Positions 36,136 to 48,483 of a stretch of DNA of 64,000 nt are shown here, piece after piece; positions within the stretch are counted from its first letter, which is position 1, and each line of letters opens with the position of its first letter. The DNA is from Pagrus major (Eukaryota > Chordata > Actinopteri > Spariformes > Sparidae), in the NCBI RefSeq assembly GCF_040436345.1, contig NC_133224.1, positions 15,198,703 to 15,262,702 of the forward strand. Reading direction: 5' to 3'. Below the pieces are notes generated by a model, which was given only the letters and a program-made list of their open reading frames with translations, had not been told where the DNA came from and ran no database searches. A program made the position numbers and the translations under genes.

Positions 36136-37940
36136 CACTCTGGCATGTGCAGGAAGGAAAGTTCTGTCATAGGTATTTTGTGATCTTGACATGAGCCAAA
36201 CTCTTGTGATAATTGGTTAAAAATGTACTACAGTGTTTTCTTTCGAGCCAGAGAAAGATTGTTTAACTACAGGCCAGATACAATACAACAATGTATGAGT
36301 AGTGACAGTGAAATAAAAAAGAAAATAGCTCATACTTGAAGTGAAAATGTACCATACTCCTGCCACTTTATAAGCAACCATATTAGAACAACAAACCTGT
36401 CTTAGAATAAGGGATATACTGTTTCCAAATCATTATCAACGAAAAGAAGACCATCATATAATATTTTAAGAAATACAGATTTTGCACATTTGGTGCACTT
36501 AAATGTATGCTCTCTCATTTACCAATACAAAGGTAGAAAAATCTTATTTTGCATAACAATAATAAAGATTATATGTACATACTTAGGACGTGTCTTAAAT
36601 TGTTATATTTAGGGAATATCTATTACCCTTAGAAAATTGTGTGTTGCTCTACTTACACATTATTCTCCATCATAAGATAACACTATATAAACAATATGTC
36701 ACAGAACATGTGTCCTACTGTAGATAAACTATAAAGTGATTTTTTTAAGGTCACTCTTGACCTTGGAAATACTAGTTAATAAAGCAAACCCACCTCAAGG
36801 TCCCTTTTTCCCAGAGCGTTAAATCATATTTTGTGAACAATGCCAACTGAGCATCCACTGATGAAGATCACGTGATGCTCCGGAATAGTTACCAATCGTG
36901 GATCTTGAGGTAAGACTGTTTTGTCTAAAGTCATTTGTACCTTTTTTTTCTCAGCTGGTTCAGTTTTTGTAGAAATATCTAAACCAGCTGTGCTTAGCTA
37001 ATGAGTTGTCTTGAGAAAACCAGTCCACAGTGGGTACTAGTACAACTGGGGTACAGCAAGACCACTCAAGCATCATGTCATAGAATGATCTTTCTGTATT
37101 TATTGTACATATATATCATATTATTTAGGTTTTTATGTATATTTTGGGGGCTAAACATTTTGGGCTGCTATAGTATTGGCACCTGCCATTATATTTGCTG
37201 TGGACATTCAAAATCTCCAGATGCCACAAATTGGCCAAAATACCTAGTTGACAAGCACTTTGAGTCATGCCAAGATATAAATGTTTCTGAGGATATCCAC
37301 AATCTTGACTCCTGAGTTCAGTGTCACTAGAAACTACTGAATCTCATGGCCTGTTTCCCAGGAGATCTACTCAGCTCCATATTTACACTCTGCTAGTGCC
37401 ACCCTCAAACTAAAAATGTAAGTTTACACACTGTGATGCTACCAGGAGGATAATCTTTTTTTTATTTAATTGATATTTTCATGGATATTTTTACCACTAA
37501 GCACAGCAGGTTGTCCTAACATGGATCAAGCTTTAACAATAGCTTTCATACAGTCATTCTAATGACACTCACTTGGAGGGCTGACACATCAAAATGCCAA
37601 ATTTGGTCATGCCTTCCAGCATTCCTTATTCCACTACTCACCAAGCATGTGGTATGGACAGAGAGGGGAAATTAACACACCTTTTTCCAAGTCTGTCTGG
37701 AGCGATAGATAAAACTGGGTTTACAAAGTGCTTTGACAGACAACGTAAAAGCTATATACTCAGAAGGTAATGTGCCTCATGCAGGCCGCGATATACGAAG
37801 AAATTTCCTCATGTTTTTGTTTATATCCACAAATTGTTCTTATTTTGATTTCTAAGACTCACCATTGGTTTCTTATTTTTGGTCTTCTTTTCCTCGGTTG
37901 ATTGTTCTGAAAAAAAAATAAATAAATAATAAAAAAAAAA
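36135..37940. other. Region upstream of serpine1, no gene seen
   Basis: AT-rich sequence. Open frames such as 37001-37315 are hydrophobic low-complexity translations without recognised domains or supporting splice signals. Enhancers could be present, but the sequence alone does not show them. Confidence 0.5.
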
Positions 37941-37942
37941 GA

Positions 37943-37984
37943 AAATATATACATATATATATATATAGATATAGATAGTTTATA

Positions 37985-38039
<55 letters not shown>
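37943..38039. repeat. TA microsatellite
   Basis: Mostly (TA)n with interruptions (tagatatagatag). It directly abuts the Tc1 end fragment at 38041, and such TA-rich tracts are often attached to that Tc1 family. Confidence 0.95.
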
Positions 38040-38040
38040 C

Positions 38041-38120
38041 GGGGGGGCCCGAAAACCAGTCAGTATCTGGTGTGACCAACATTTGCCTGACATCTCCTTC
38101 GCATAGAGTTGAAATAACAG
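38041..38120. mobile_element. Tc1-like terminal fragment
   Basis: gggggggcccgaaaaccagt then cagtatctggtgtgaccaac and catctccttcgcatagagtt matches the end of a common fish Tc1 family. It continues for only about 80 bp, so it is a truncated copy. Confidence 0.6.
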
Positions 38121-39488
38121 CATAAAAGCATTTAGATTACCACATGTAAAAGTGTAAGGAGGTTATAGTATGTCAGGGGTCTTCAGAAACAGCTTGTGCC
38201 CCTTGACTTACATCACTGTCATGTGGAGCATCTGACCAGGACCTGTCAGTGCCTCCTTGTCTATTGCCACTACTGTATAAGTTCTGCTTCTTACAGCCTT
38301 CATACAACAGTCCAACTGTCTGAGTTGGAGGGTGGTTGGGGTAGTTGGATGGATCATACAGTTGACTTTCCCTCAAGAGACCAGGATAAATGTCCAGTTT
38401 GTGACCAGAAATCAGGAAAGATTTGTTTTAAAGTTATGTTATGAAAGTGAGTTAACATACGTAAAAGACGTAACTTTGTCACTTACATAGCATGATTATT
38501 TTAGTATTTAAGTGTGATCTTTTTCCAAACCTTGCAAGTTTTTGGTGCCTAAACTTTACCAAAACGTGACAACGTTAATAACAGTCCACAAGTCATAAAA
38601 TGTCATAATATGTGAACTGTTGGTTAGCAAGCTTTTTGTCAATGTGACATTTCTAAATGTCTAAGTTAGAACATGTTGTTTCAAGAGATCTGTGTGAGGT
38701 CTGTGTAGCAATGAAAAGAACATATAATTGATGCCAATCTAAGTTTTGAGATAGTCAATTTAAATGACATAATCTACTGTGTTAAAAGCTGCAGTGAAGA
38801 AAAAGAGGGTTTGTTTTTTCCTGGGTCCTATGTTCAGTAACACACCTGCTGTCTTATAAAGACCAAAAACCAATAAAAAGGACAAACCAAGGCAATAAAC
38901 AGAGATGACAAGATATAGGAACAAGACTGTCCTGATCTCATTGTCCTCTGCCTTTTATCTTTCTTCATGACAAGAGAACTGTGTCTCTGGGGCATATTTA
39001 TAGGCCCATTTACACTGTCTTGTACTTTGTATTTGCCTTGTTCCTTAAACTAATGGTTTAGCTCTGTGCCTTGGTGGCTGTGTTTGAGTCTAGTTGCACT
39101 TTAACTGCATTGTTAAATGACATATTACAACAATTTTATTATCAAGTTTAAGAAGCTGCATTTACCACTAATAACTTGGAGATGTGAGCGTGAACAAACA
39201 AAACCACAGAATAACAGACGAGTCAGTGACCTCATGAGTTATTTACGGAGGCTTTTCTTTCACCACGTCATCCTGCTGCTTTTTTCCACAATGTTGCCTT
39301 AAATAAACAGATGCATCAAGACATCTTTCTGCTGTATCTTGGTGTATCCCCCACAACACCATCAGGATTTGGTACATTCCACATGAGACTGTCAATGGAA
39401 ATCTGGCTTGTACCGCCCACCCAGTTCTCTGCGGGGGCTTCAGGAACATGGGAATCAACTGTTGCCAAGACAACAAACAACATCTCTC
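38121..39488. other. No recognised feature
   Basis: Non-coding AT-rich sequence. The frame 38196-38444 has no recognised domain. Confidence 0.45.
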
Positions 39489-39560
39489 ACACACACATAC
39501 ACACACACACACGCACGCACGCACGCACGCACGCACACATACACACACACGCACACACAC
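39489..39560. repeat. Compound CA / GCAC microsatellite
   Basis: (CA)n, then five or so (GCAC) units, then (CA)n again. The open frames on both strands here are artefacts of the repeat. Confidence 0.95.
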
Positions 39561-42500
39561 AACAACCAACCATTAGCATACATCTGAAAAAAACACTGAA
39601 AACATCTTCTTGCTATCTATTAGATGTTAGTTAAAAACATGGAAACTCCAGGTTACTCTAATAGACCACGTGACACAGTCCTGTCTTTTGCAGTTTTTCT
39701 AGTTTCAGAGAACATATGATGAAATGGCAGAGGAATACAAATGGTGTTTGTCTTGATATCTGACTGTATTTGTCTCAGGTAGGACAGACACTAATGTTAT
39801 AAATGAGGCTTCCTGTAAACCTAAGCATATTATGCTATTTACAGCCACCCACTCCCCAGACAGCAGATATTTTCTGCTGCATAAACTCAGTGAGTTGAGT
39901 GGTTGACATGGTTTCTCAGTCCAGCTTTATTTTTTGAAATATATGAATAAATAAAAAAAATAAATAAATAAAGAAGCAAAGAAATAGGCAAATAAGGTCA
40001 ATTTAATTTTGTTAAGAATTGTTGCTAAGTACAGATATTTGGTATAACCTTCATTTTCAGGCTTTTAATTACGTAGTAACGTGAAGAATTTGCTAAGAAA
40101 AATGCTAAGTAGAATAAGTTAAATCGATAAAGTGGGTTTAAGGTCTAGTGAAGTAAAATTAAAATAGAATAAGGAGGTTTGGTGAGTAATTGTTTGGGAA
40201 TTAAACCAACACAACACTATGGTTGTTAATGAGAATTTGGGTCAAATGTAGAACTTCACTTTGTGGGGCTTAATTTAGTAATGTATGAAAAATGATCTAG
40301 AATATTTGCATTTGATGAAATGTTAAGGCCACTAACATCATGGCACCCACTCAATGTAGCTTATTACTGTAGCTCAATAGCCTAAGATGCTTATAAAAGG
40401 TCTTCATAACAACACCTTCAATAGTGGTCTTGAAAGAAGATCTGAATTGTCAGCCCATTTTGTGGTCCTAACCATAAAATGTCTTGTATTAAAGTCTGTC
40501 CAGAATATCCACTAAACCTCAAACGTGATCCTTTCCTCTGAATTTGTATGCCCATTGAGCTCATGTAGTTTAGGTTAGTGTGGATGCTCCTCATCGAACT
40601 CAAATGCTGATTAAACAACTGGACATTCACAATCCTGTTTCAATGAACTCTGATGTAGGTTGTTTTGACATAGACCACAGCCTTTTTCTAATAGCAGATA
40701 TATGATTTTGGCAGGAACACAAAAAAGCTACCATTATACCAAGCAACTGACAATGGCCTGTGTAAGGTCAGAAGCAAAAGTGAAAGTAGTGTTTAATTGC
40801 TGCAGAACTTGGTATGGTCGAGGTGGAGACCGTCTGAATTCCTGTGACTTTGACTTGGGAGATTGCCATTGTTTATGGGATTCCTTACCAAGAGAAATTA
40901 TTGTTTATTGTGCTGTTTCTCTTAACCATGACCATGGAGGTTGGTTTTAAACTCAATCTTTTCCTCACCAAGTGGTTTTTATGCATTGACAAACTGTAAT
41001 GATAATGCTGTCAGGAAACTTACATGTATATCAGACCTGCCAACCTTTAAGAAAGTTTGAGTACCACCTTATGCTAAAAATGCACATCTTCCTTTTTGTG
41101 TGTGTGACCAAACAAATAATACAAAGCATATGTTGGACAGGCAACTCATTATTACTGCCAGAAATCTAAATTCAAAGTGTATATCTGAAAATACAGCTTA
41201 ACCATTTACAGTAGACCCATATAAACTCTGGCAGGGAAATATATATACATTTTTTAAAAAAAGAAAAAAGAATGTATGTTTGGTATCCCTGGAGGATACA
41301 GCTGCAAAATAGGACCTGCAGCCTCAAGAAGCCCCAAGACTTTGTGTGTTTGTATGTGTGTGTGAGCACACGTGTAGTTGTGTGTTTGTATGAGAGATAG
41401 GAAAAGAGCATGTCAGTAGTTTGCTCAAGCGTTTAAATATTTACCTTAGTCAATAAAATAGCTTAATTCTTGACTACTGTAGATATTGTTGTAAAAATTA
41501 GTAGATTTAGTAATCCAACAGCCACAGCGGCAGGTGGACAAAAAAGTTAATTTTCAACCCTGTTGTTAGACTTGAGTACTGGACAATTGGTCAGACCCTC
41601 AAGGCATCACCAGCAGGTTTTGTCGTGTCACATCCAACAACAGCAGATGGCTTATGGGAATGAAAAGAGGAAGTGAATCAAGGGGCAGAGATAGTCATAC
41701 TTCCTGACTCTCCAACAGAGACATAGATAAAAGTGATCTTATTTGTCTTGAGCATTTTTTGAACTATGGTATGTTGGGAAAGACATTTTAAAAGAGATTT
41801 TATAGAATTGTAGCAATGTGGTATTTATTGTAAATGTTAAGGGAGCTCCAGTCCATCATCATATCATCATGTGCATGTTCTGACAGATGTATTTGGCTGC
41901 TTTCCTTGTTTCATACTACCATTCACTTGCCTTTATTTTAACATAATTGCTTAGTAGCTCACAGGATCTTCAAGAAAGGCAGAGCCATAGCCTATTCACA
42001 TTGTTTAATAACTTGTTAATGAGAAGAAATTTAAAAAAAAAAATTAGATTTAAAAGTGTTTTTGATAACATTCAGCCACTAAATGTGGCATTCCATCTCT
42101 CCTTTCTATTGTATTCACGTTGCAACCATAGATTTCAACCCATTCAAACCAATTGGGAATTGCTCCCCTAGTGCATACACCCAAAAAGTTTTCTGGCTTT
42201 TACTTTTCTAAGCTTTACAGAGTACAGAATTTTGTACACCTTAGGGTCGACAGGTGCGTAGGAGAAGACCAAAGGCCAACAAAATCAGTGGACAGTGCAC
42301 AGGAGTCTTTTTCCTGTTTTTACTATTCTAAGCTTAAAAGGAAGTTTTACAAATTCAGAACCTCCATGGATCAAAACTTCATAATAGAAAGAGTCATAAT
42401 TCATCTTGTTTGCAGTTCTTGGTGTCCTGTCAACAGTTTTACTGATGTCTATTTTATTAACAGTGGTCTATGAGGAAAATGCTTTTTGGGCTGCAGGAGA

Positions 42501-44054
42501 ACTAGCTAACATTGAGGCCGTACAGTATGCTAGGTGTACACTGTAGAACTCAGCAATTCTTATGTTTTTCCACCAACTACCAAGAATGTTGATCGCTGAC
42601 AAAACACAGATACCATGTGATACCACTGGCATTTTACTATTGGCTGACAAACCTTGGTAGAAGCTAGAACCTACCATCAGAATTCATACACAGACATAAA
42701 CAAAACAATCATATTGGCCCTGAATCAAAATAATGTTTATAAGGTAAAGACATACCTTTATTCTGCACCTTTTAACAAGCTCTGCAGATGTAGCCCATTA
42801 TTTATTTAAAAATGATTTATAAACATAAAAATTCTATCAATATGACCTTTAAGGCCTTAAGAAAATTTGTTCATTTTTAAAATCTATTTCTTATTAAAAA
42901 CGTAGCATCTACTCACCTGTCATACCTACCACACTAGGTAAGGATAAGACTGATCTCAACACAACAGAAGTTTGTAACTGTGGTTCAGCTAACACCAAAT
43001 TTACCTTATATACATGAATCTCCAAAGGAACACAGTCATCATGGAAAGCGTTTCTAAAGAAGGAAGGGAAGAAAAAGTGGGGGCTGTGTTGTTGATGACA
43101 ACTCAGACCTGAAGGGAAATGCTGCTGCCTGCAACTGGTAAATGCGTCATCTTACACTAAAAGAATTCATCAAAATGACACACTCATTCCTGATAAGCAA
43201 CAGAAGATTTCCATGACCAAGACCATGACCTGAGCCCACTGTAGCATTATTCATGCTACTGAGTAAACCTCAACAGCCCTTGATGTGGCAAGATTTTCCA
43301 ATAAAAGTGGCTGAAATTAAATCAAAATAAAATCTTCTTTTCTCAAAAATGTAACAAAACTAATTTTAACCCCAACTCAACAGCATCCAAAATTAATTTA
43401 AAGGCAGTCAAACACACTAGGACACACTATAAACCTCGCTTTAACTGCTAATCAGTCTGCCCACTGCGATGGGGTTTTCCTGAAAAACTGAATGCAGCAT
43501 GACAGCACAATAGGAAGTGCGTCTGCCATCACCTAACCAAAAAAGGAAGCGGCATCATTTTCCCAGGTCACTATCCCCAGGTTACAGTAACACTAGACTG
43601 GACCAGGTAACACAGGAATAACTGTAGAAACTCTACACTGCAAAAAAAAGAACCCCTCTGATGGAGGTGGCTAAGAAGGTGAAGAGGGAGAGTGCTAGAA
43701 ACTGAGGTAAAACAAAAGTGAAAGGATGGGCATTCACTCGATGGAGAGTGCTCTGGTGTTGTGTCAAAGTTTGTTACCCCACTAATATGTGTTTCCCTTT
43801 ACAAGCAGGACTCAAGACATTCAAAACCAGCAAGCACTCTTTCTACAAAATCCGTAAGTAATAAAACCTGCCTACTTATTAATACAACTGGGTGTTTTAC
43901 TCTTTTACCCTTTTCATTGAGATCATATATGAGATCATATTCTTAGGTCAAATTGGTATTCTTATGGTTGTGGTTTTGCTTTGGACAGTAGCCAGGCTCC
44001 TCGTGGTAGCCATATTGTTAACGTTGTGTTTGTGACAGTGGCAAACACAGCGTG
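39561..44054. other. Long stretch without recognised genes or repeats
   Basis: AT-rich sequence. I checked the open frames at 40702, 41947, 42153, 42468 and 43761; none shows a domain, conserved block or splice context. About 4.5 kb of intergenic DNA by this reading. Confidence 0.5.
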
Positions 44055-44146
44055 GACAACTTTTCAATTTTCCCTCTCTCTAGTGTTTCCCTGTGGTATT
44101 ACTACCACAGGGAAACACTAGAGAGAGGGAAAATTGAAAAGTTGTC
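44055..44146. repeat. Perfect hairpin, 44-bp arms, 4-base loop
   Basis: Bases 44055-44098 and 44103-44146 are exact inverses around the loop ttac. The arms begin gacaacttttcaattttccc and contain agtgtttccctgtggta near the loop. Confidence 0.95.
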
Positions 44147-44242
44147 TACTTCCGCTTTATTATATTGCCCTTCATAGAGCCAGATCACGAAATGGGTTAA
44201 CAGTAGAGTCAATTAGAGCTGGGGTTGGTAAGACTGTAGAAA

Positions 44243-46236
44243 TCAGCAAAAGAGAACTAGGGGCTTGTTAAGGATCCCAACTGCAAAGGGGAAGAAACTG
44301 TTCATGTGGCGCGAGGTTTTGGTCCTGATGGACTGCAGCCTCCTGCCAGAGGGGAGAGTGTCAAAAAGACTGTGACTGGGATGGGAGGGGTCGGCCACAA
44401 TCCTACCTGCCCGCCTCAGAGCCCTGGAGCTCTGCAGGTCCTGAAGGGATGGAAGGTTGCAGCCAATCACCTTCTCAGCAGAGCGTATGATGCGCTGCAG
44501 TCTGCTCTTGTCCTTAGCAGTGGCAGCAGCGTACCAGACGGTGATGGAGGAGGTGAGGATGGACTCGATGATGGCAGTGTAGAAGTGCACCATCATCGTC
44601 TTTGGCAGGTTGAACTTCTTCAGCTGCCGCAGGAAGAACATCCTCTGTTGAGCTTTTTTGGTGAGGGGTCTAATGTTCAGCTCCCATTTTAGGTCCTGGG
44701 AGATGATGGTGCCCAGGAAGCGGCAGTTGACTGGGGGAGCCACACAGGATGACAGGGGCGGGTGGGGCTGGGTTCTTCTTGAAGTCCACGATTATCTCCA
44801 CTGTCTTTAGAGCATTAAGCTCCAGGTTGTTCTGGCTTCACCAGGTCACTAGATGCTCAATCTCCCACCTGTAGGCAGACTCATCCCCGCCAGAGATGAG
44901 CCCAATGAGCGTGGTGTCGTCCGCAAACTTCAGGAGCTTGACGGACTGGTGACTGGAGGTGCAACCATTGGTGTACAGCGAGAAGAGCAGGGGAGAAAGA
45001 ACGCAGCCTTGGGGGGATCCGGTGCTGATGGTCTGGGATTCAGAGACATGTTTCCCCAGCTTCACACGCTGCTTCCTGTCAGACAGGAAGTCTGTGATCC
45101 ACCTGCAGGTGGAGTCAGGCACGTGGAGCTGGGAGAGCTTGTCCTGTAGCAGAGCCGGGAGGATAGTGTTGAAGGCAGAGCTGAAGTCCACAAACAGGAT
45201 CCTGGCATATGTTCCTGGGGAGTCCAGATGCTGGAGGGCGTAGTGCAGGGCCATATTTACTGCATCATCTACAGACCTGTTGGCTCTGTAGGCAAACTGC
45301 AGTGGGTCCAGGAGAGGGTTGGTTAGGGATTTGAGGTGGGACAGCACAAGGCGCTCAAACGACTTCATGACCACAGAGGTCAGGGCGACGGGTCTGTAGT
45401 CATTAAGTCCTGTGGTCCTTGGTTTTTTGGGGACGGGGATGATGGTGGAGACTTTGAAGCAGGCTGGCACATGACATATCTCCAGTGAGGTGTTGAAGAT
45501 GTCTGTGAACACTGGAGACAGCTGGTCAGCGCAGTGCGTCAGAGTGGATGGAGAGACAGAGTCTGGTCTGGCTGCTTTGCGGGGGTTCTGTCTCTTGAAG
45601 AGCTTGTTGACGTCCTTCTCCTGCAGGCAGAGAGTCGTCACTGTGGTTGAGGAGGGGAGGGACCGAGAGGTGTGAAGTGGAGAGGCCCAGAGTCGTTCGC
45701 TGAGAACTGGTGTTGGAGTTTCCCCGCTTTGCTCGATCCACATCAGGTGTGGGTCGGCGGGCTGCGCCTGATTGAGGGGCGGGGCTGGCCGCCACTATAG
45801 CTACACAGGTGCCTGCTGCTCAGTTTGCGCTTTTGTCTCTCCGGGTCTGGCGTCCAGGGGTGGTGTGGCGTGTGGTTTGACCTGATCCGCGTGGTGGTTG
45901 GCATTGTAGGATTTGCTGGAGCTTCATTGCTCGTGCGGTTGTCTTTCGGCCGCGGCGGTGGGGGACTGGAGTTGTCCACGCTGCGCGGTTTGCTTTCTCC
46001 AGCAGTAACTTTATGCGCGGCTCACTGCGCTTCCTCTTCTGTCGGGACAGCTGTACATGTTCTCTGTGGCACGCTGTGCGCTGCGGGACTCCAGGTCCTG
46101 GTTCAGTGCTCCGCCGCACCAGGTGACACTGCTGCTGTCTTGTCTGCCGCTGTCTCGCCGCTAGTCTGGTTCGGTGACAGTCGTTAACTGACTCACTGCA
46201 ACCGTGCGCTGCTAATTGTTGGTCCGCTGTACCCAC
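44243..46236 (-). pseudogene. L2/CR1-like LINE, internally deleted
   Basis: On the minus strand the 45743-44838 frame is reverse transcriptase: CADQLSPVFTDIFNTSLE, NDYRPVALTSVVMKSFERL, ARILFVDFSSAFNTI, GSPQGCVLSPLLFSLYTNG, and the catalytic box KFADDTTLIGL (intact FADD). A shifted frame 44743-44243 is the C-terminal part (CRFLGTIISQDLKWELNI, VWYAAATAKDKSRLQRIIRS). The GC-rich region 46236-45800 is the element's 5' part. The endonuclease, normally a few hundred residues before the RT, is absent, so the 5' part is joined to the RT linker. Non-autonomous, but the RT core is remarkably well kept. Confidence 0.85.
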
Positions 46237-46570
46237 TGCTGGGGTTTGGTGGCTTTATGTGTGGAGTTGGCACATTTTGAATTATGTTTGCATGAATTAA
46301 TGATTGCTGTTTTTCCTAGGTTTATTTCTAATTGATTTGCTTTGCTGGTGTTTTGTTTATTTTTGTGTTTAAGTGTTTTTGTTCATTTAAGTTGATTGCA
46401 TGATTTGTTTTCTGTTTGTATATTTTGGATTGTGGTTGCATGCTTTAACGATTCGTTTATTATTTCTAATTGGATCGCTGTGTTTTATTCCTTTTTTTGT
46501 GTTTAAGTGTTTTTGTTTATTTCAAGTTGATTGCATGATTTGTTTTCTTTGCTAACATCCTCATTTAGCC
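46237..46570. repeat. Two-copy tandem repeat, about 134-bp period
   Basis: tttatttctaattgatttgc, gtgtttaagtgtttttgtt and gttgattgcatgatttgttt occur near 46321-46410 and again near 46457-46546. It lies just beyond the LINE's 5' end and could be part of an LTR. Confidence 0.7.
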
Positions 46571-46677
46571 AAGAGCTTAGAGATGTAGTATATAGGTGGA
46601 AATAGTATGCCACAACTAAGTAGTTGTCACTGGGGGTGCAGTAGTTTTATTGTCCCTTTTAAACAACTTGATTGTGA

Positions 46678-46800
46678 AATAAAATATTCTTTTTATATTG
46701 AAATCACATCTGTTGTCAGGGTGTATGTTCGAACCTGTGTCCTTTTCTAATCTAAGTTCCTGGGGGCGAAACTCCCCCAGGTGGCGTTGTCGAGCAACAA
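46678..46800 (+). mobile_element. LTR-like 3' end with stem-loop (plus orientation)
   Basis: AATAAA at 46678-46683 is followed 75 bp later by an 8-bp stem cctggggg/cccccagg (46759-46766, 46774-46781) with the loop cgaaact, then tggcgttgtcg and gagcaaca. A matching arrangement in opposite orientation is at 47159-47279. A polyadenylation signal followed by a structured end ending in CA fits the R-U5 part of an LTR. The start of the LTR is not defined. Confidence 0.4.
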
Positions 46801-46990
46801 AACAAATACACTGATTGGCGGTTTGTTGAAACTAGCGTGACCATAAGTCCCAAATCATCCAATTCTCTCACTTGTGTTCCCCTCTCTCTTGCCACATTTT
46901 GAATACTCCCATACAACTGGATGCCAGAGTAGTGAAAGCAAATGACTCAAGCTGTGTGCACTTGAGAAATGTTTCTTGATAAATCACACA

Positions 46991-47200
46991 TCACGAGTCA
47001 GTAGTGTTGCACAATGCACTTGCACATTTTGAGGTGTTGAAACAAAACTTGTTTCCATCAATGTCCATTGCACACACAAAATTTGCCTCATGCTTGTCGT
47101 AATGATACCGTGTCTCAAAATCAAATGTGACCGGGGCAGCTGTATACCCCTGACAATGCGACAACGCCACTCTGGGACTTTCACCCAGAGAATACCACAC
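46991..47200 (-). other. Unidentified open frame beside the gypsy LTR
   Basis: 69 codons (VWYSLGESPRVALSHCQGYT, FDFETRYHYDKHEANFVCAM, DGNKFCFNTSKCASALCNTT). I recognise no family. The Cys-rich end looks protein-like, but the first part overlaps the LTR stem-loop, so it may be chance. There is no clear splice acceptor upstream. Confidence 0.25.
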
Positions 47201-48372
47201 TGAATACAGGTTCTTTGGTTTGAAGTAAAAAGGAGCAGAGAGGTGAATTTCTAGTTTTCAACAACATTCAAGTTTTATTTAGACAGGTAAATTTCACACT
47301 CAGATAACATGCCGACTTGGCTTAAAATTCAGACTATTTCACTACAAAAATATACTCTCTGCTAAAAAAAGGTGTCGCTATACTGAAGCATTTACCAGCA
47401 CAAGGCAACTGTATCAGGGAGGCCAACAGGAGTGGGGGAATGAAGGGGAGAGGGAGCACCACCACCAGGTACCAGAAGGGGGAGTTACACACACACACTG
47501 CAAAGCAAAAAGACACACAGATTAGAACACAGCAAAATATTAAACATGCAAATAAAACTCAAAGAGTGGGGAAACCCTCCACCTAGTGAGCCACCACCTG
47601 TAAGCCTATGACCAGCCCGCCTGTACTGGCATTGAGAGGACTCCAGAATAGAATAGAAACTCAAGGTTGGTTTACCAAAGAAAAGAAACAAAGAAATAAA
47701 TAAAACTTAACTCAACCGGGAAGAAAACAAAATAACTACAACAATTTATAATGAAAACACTTAATAAAAACAGGGTAACCATAAGTACACAAAATATATT
47801 TAACAAAGGGGCAAAAACAGCAGTGCCTAGAGCTCAGCTACAGCACCAGGAGCCGACATCACTTCCCCGTTCCTAGTATGAAAGGCACGTGTCATACACA
47901 AGATGTAAAATAACTAGTATGCACTGAATATCTGAGCACCTTAAGGAACATATCCAACCAGAAATACAGAAAATTACTCAAAACACCAAAAAAGGCATAC
48001 CTGGGAACTTCACATGATATAGCCACACATCCACACATGATGAGCGCTGCACCAATGGGGGAAGGGAGCACGGTGACTAACAGCTTAAGTGCTCAGTCCT
48101 GCACCTGTACAAAAGCAAGGAAAGTGCTAAGTGCCTGTGCCAGAACTATTTTTAACAGAAAGAGAAAAAGCATACCTTAACTAGACATCGCCATTCATGG
48201 CAGTGCGGGGTCGGGAGAGAGCGAGGAGAACCTACCGCTGGCTGTCTGCAGCTATATTTAAAGATGACCAGGAGGTGATCTAGCCTCGGCTGTTAGGAAT
48301 CATTACTGATTGGAGGGGCGTAGCCGAGCTGCCAGTGGAGGGAGGGGGAGCTCTACCTATCACAATCTAACA
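47150..48372 (-). mobile_element. Probable 3' LTR of the gypsy element (boundaries partly inferred)
   Basis: The inner edge is clear: on the minus strand a purine run gacagaaagtggg (48385-48373, polypurine tract) is followed by TGTTAGATTGTGATAGG, a typical LTR start. A TATA-like ttaaatatagc is near 48250, AATAAA at 47279-47274, and a 7-bp stem ctctggg/cccagag with loop tgaaagt at 47190-47170, then tggcgttgtcg. The outer end near 47150 is estimated, because no second copy of this LTR is in the window to compare. Confidence 0.45.
47334..47516 (-). other. Short hydrophobic open frame inside the LTR-like region
   Basis: Codes FWYLVVVLPLPFIPPLLLAS, a good membrane span. It is preceded by a plausible acceptor tttttgctttgcag and followed, after the stop, by AATAAA at 47279. 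It could be the last exon of a small transcript or just LTR sequence. No relative is recognised. Confidence 0.25.
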
Positions 48373-48413
48373 CCCACTTTCTGTCAGCGTCCCCCCAATA
48401 AGACAAAGGCAAA

Positions 48414-48438
48414 ATAATAATAATAATAATAATAATAA
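48414..48438. repeat. AAT microsatellite
   Basis: About eight AAT units in the untranslated tail of the gypsy element, between the integrase stop and the polypurine tract. Confidence 0.9.
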
Positions 48439-48483
48439 AATAGAACATCCCCAAAACAAACAAAGCATGGTTTCAAGGGGAAA

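Noticed and set aside
35689..36194. Frames rich in Thr-His or Cys-Val
   Set aside because: They translate CA microsatellites and the serpine1 promoter; no coding support.
45820..46236. 138-codon GC-rich Arg/Gln frame as a host gene
   Set aside because: It is contiguous with the LINE reverse transcriptase on the same strand and has the composition of a LINE 5' region.
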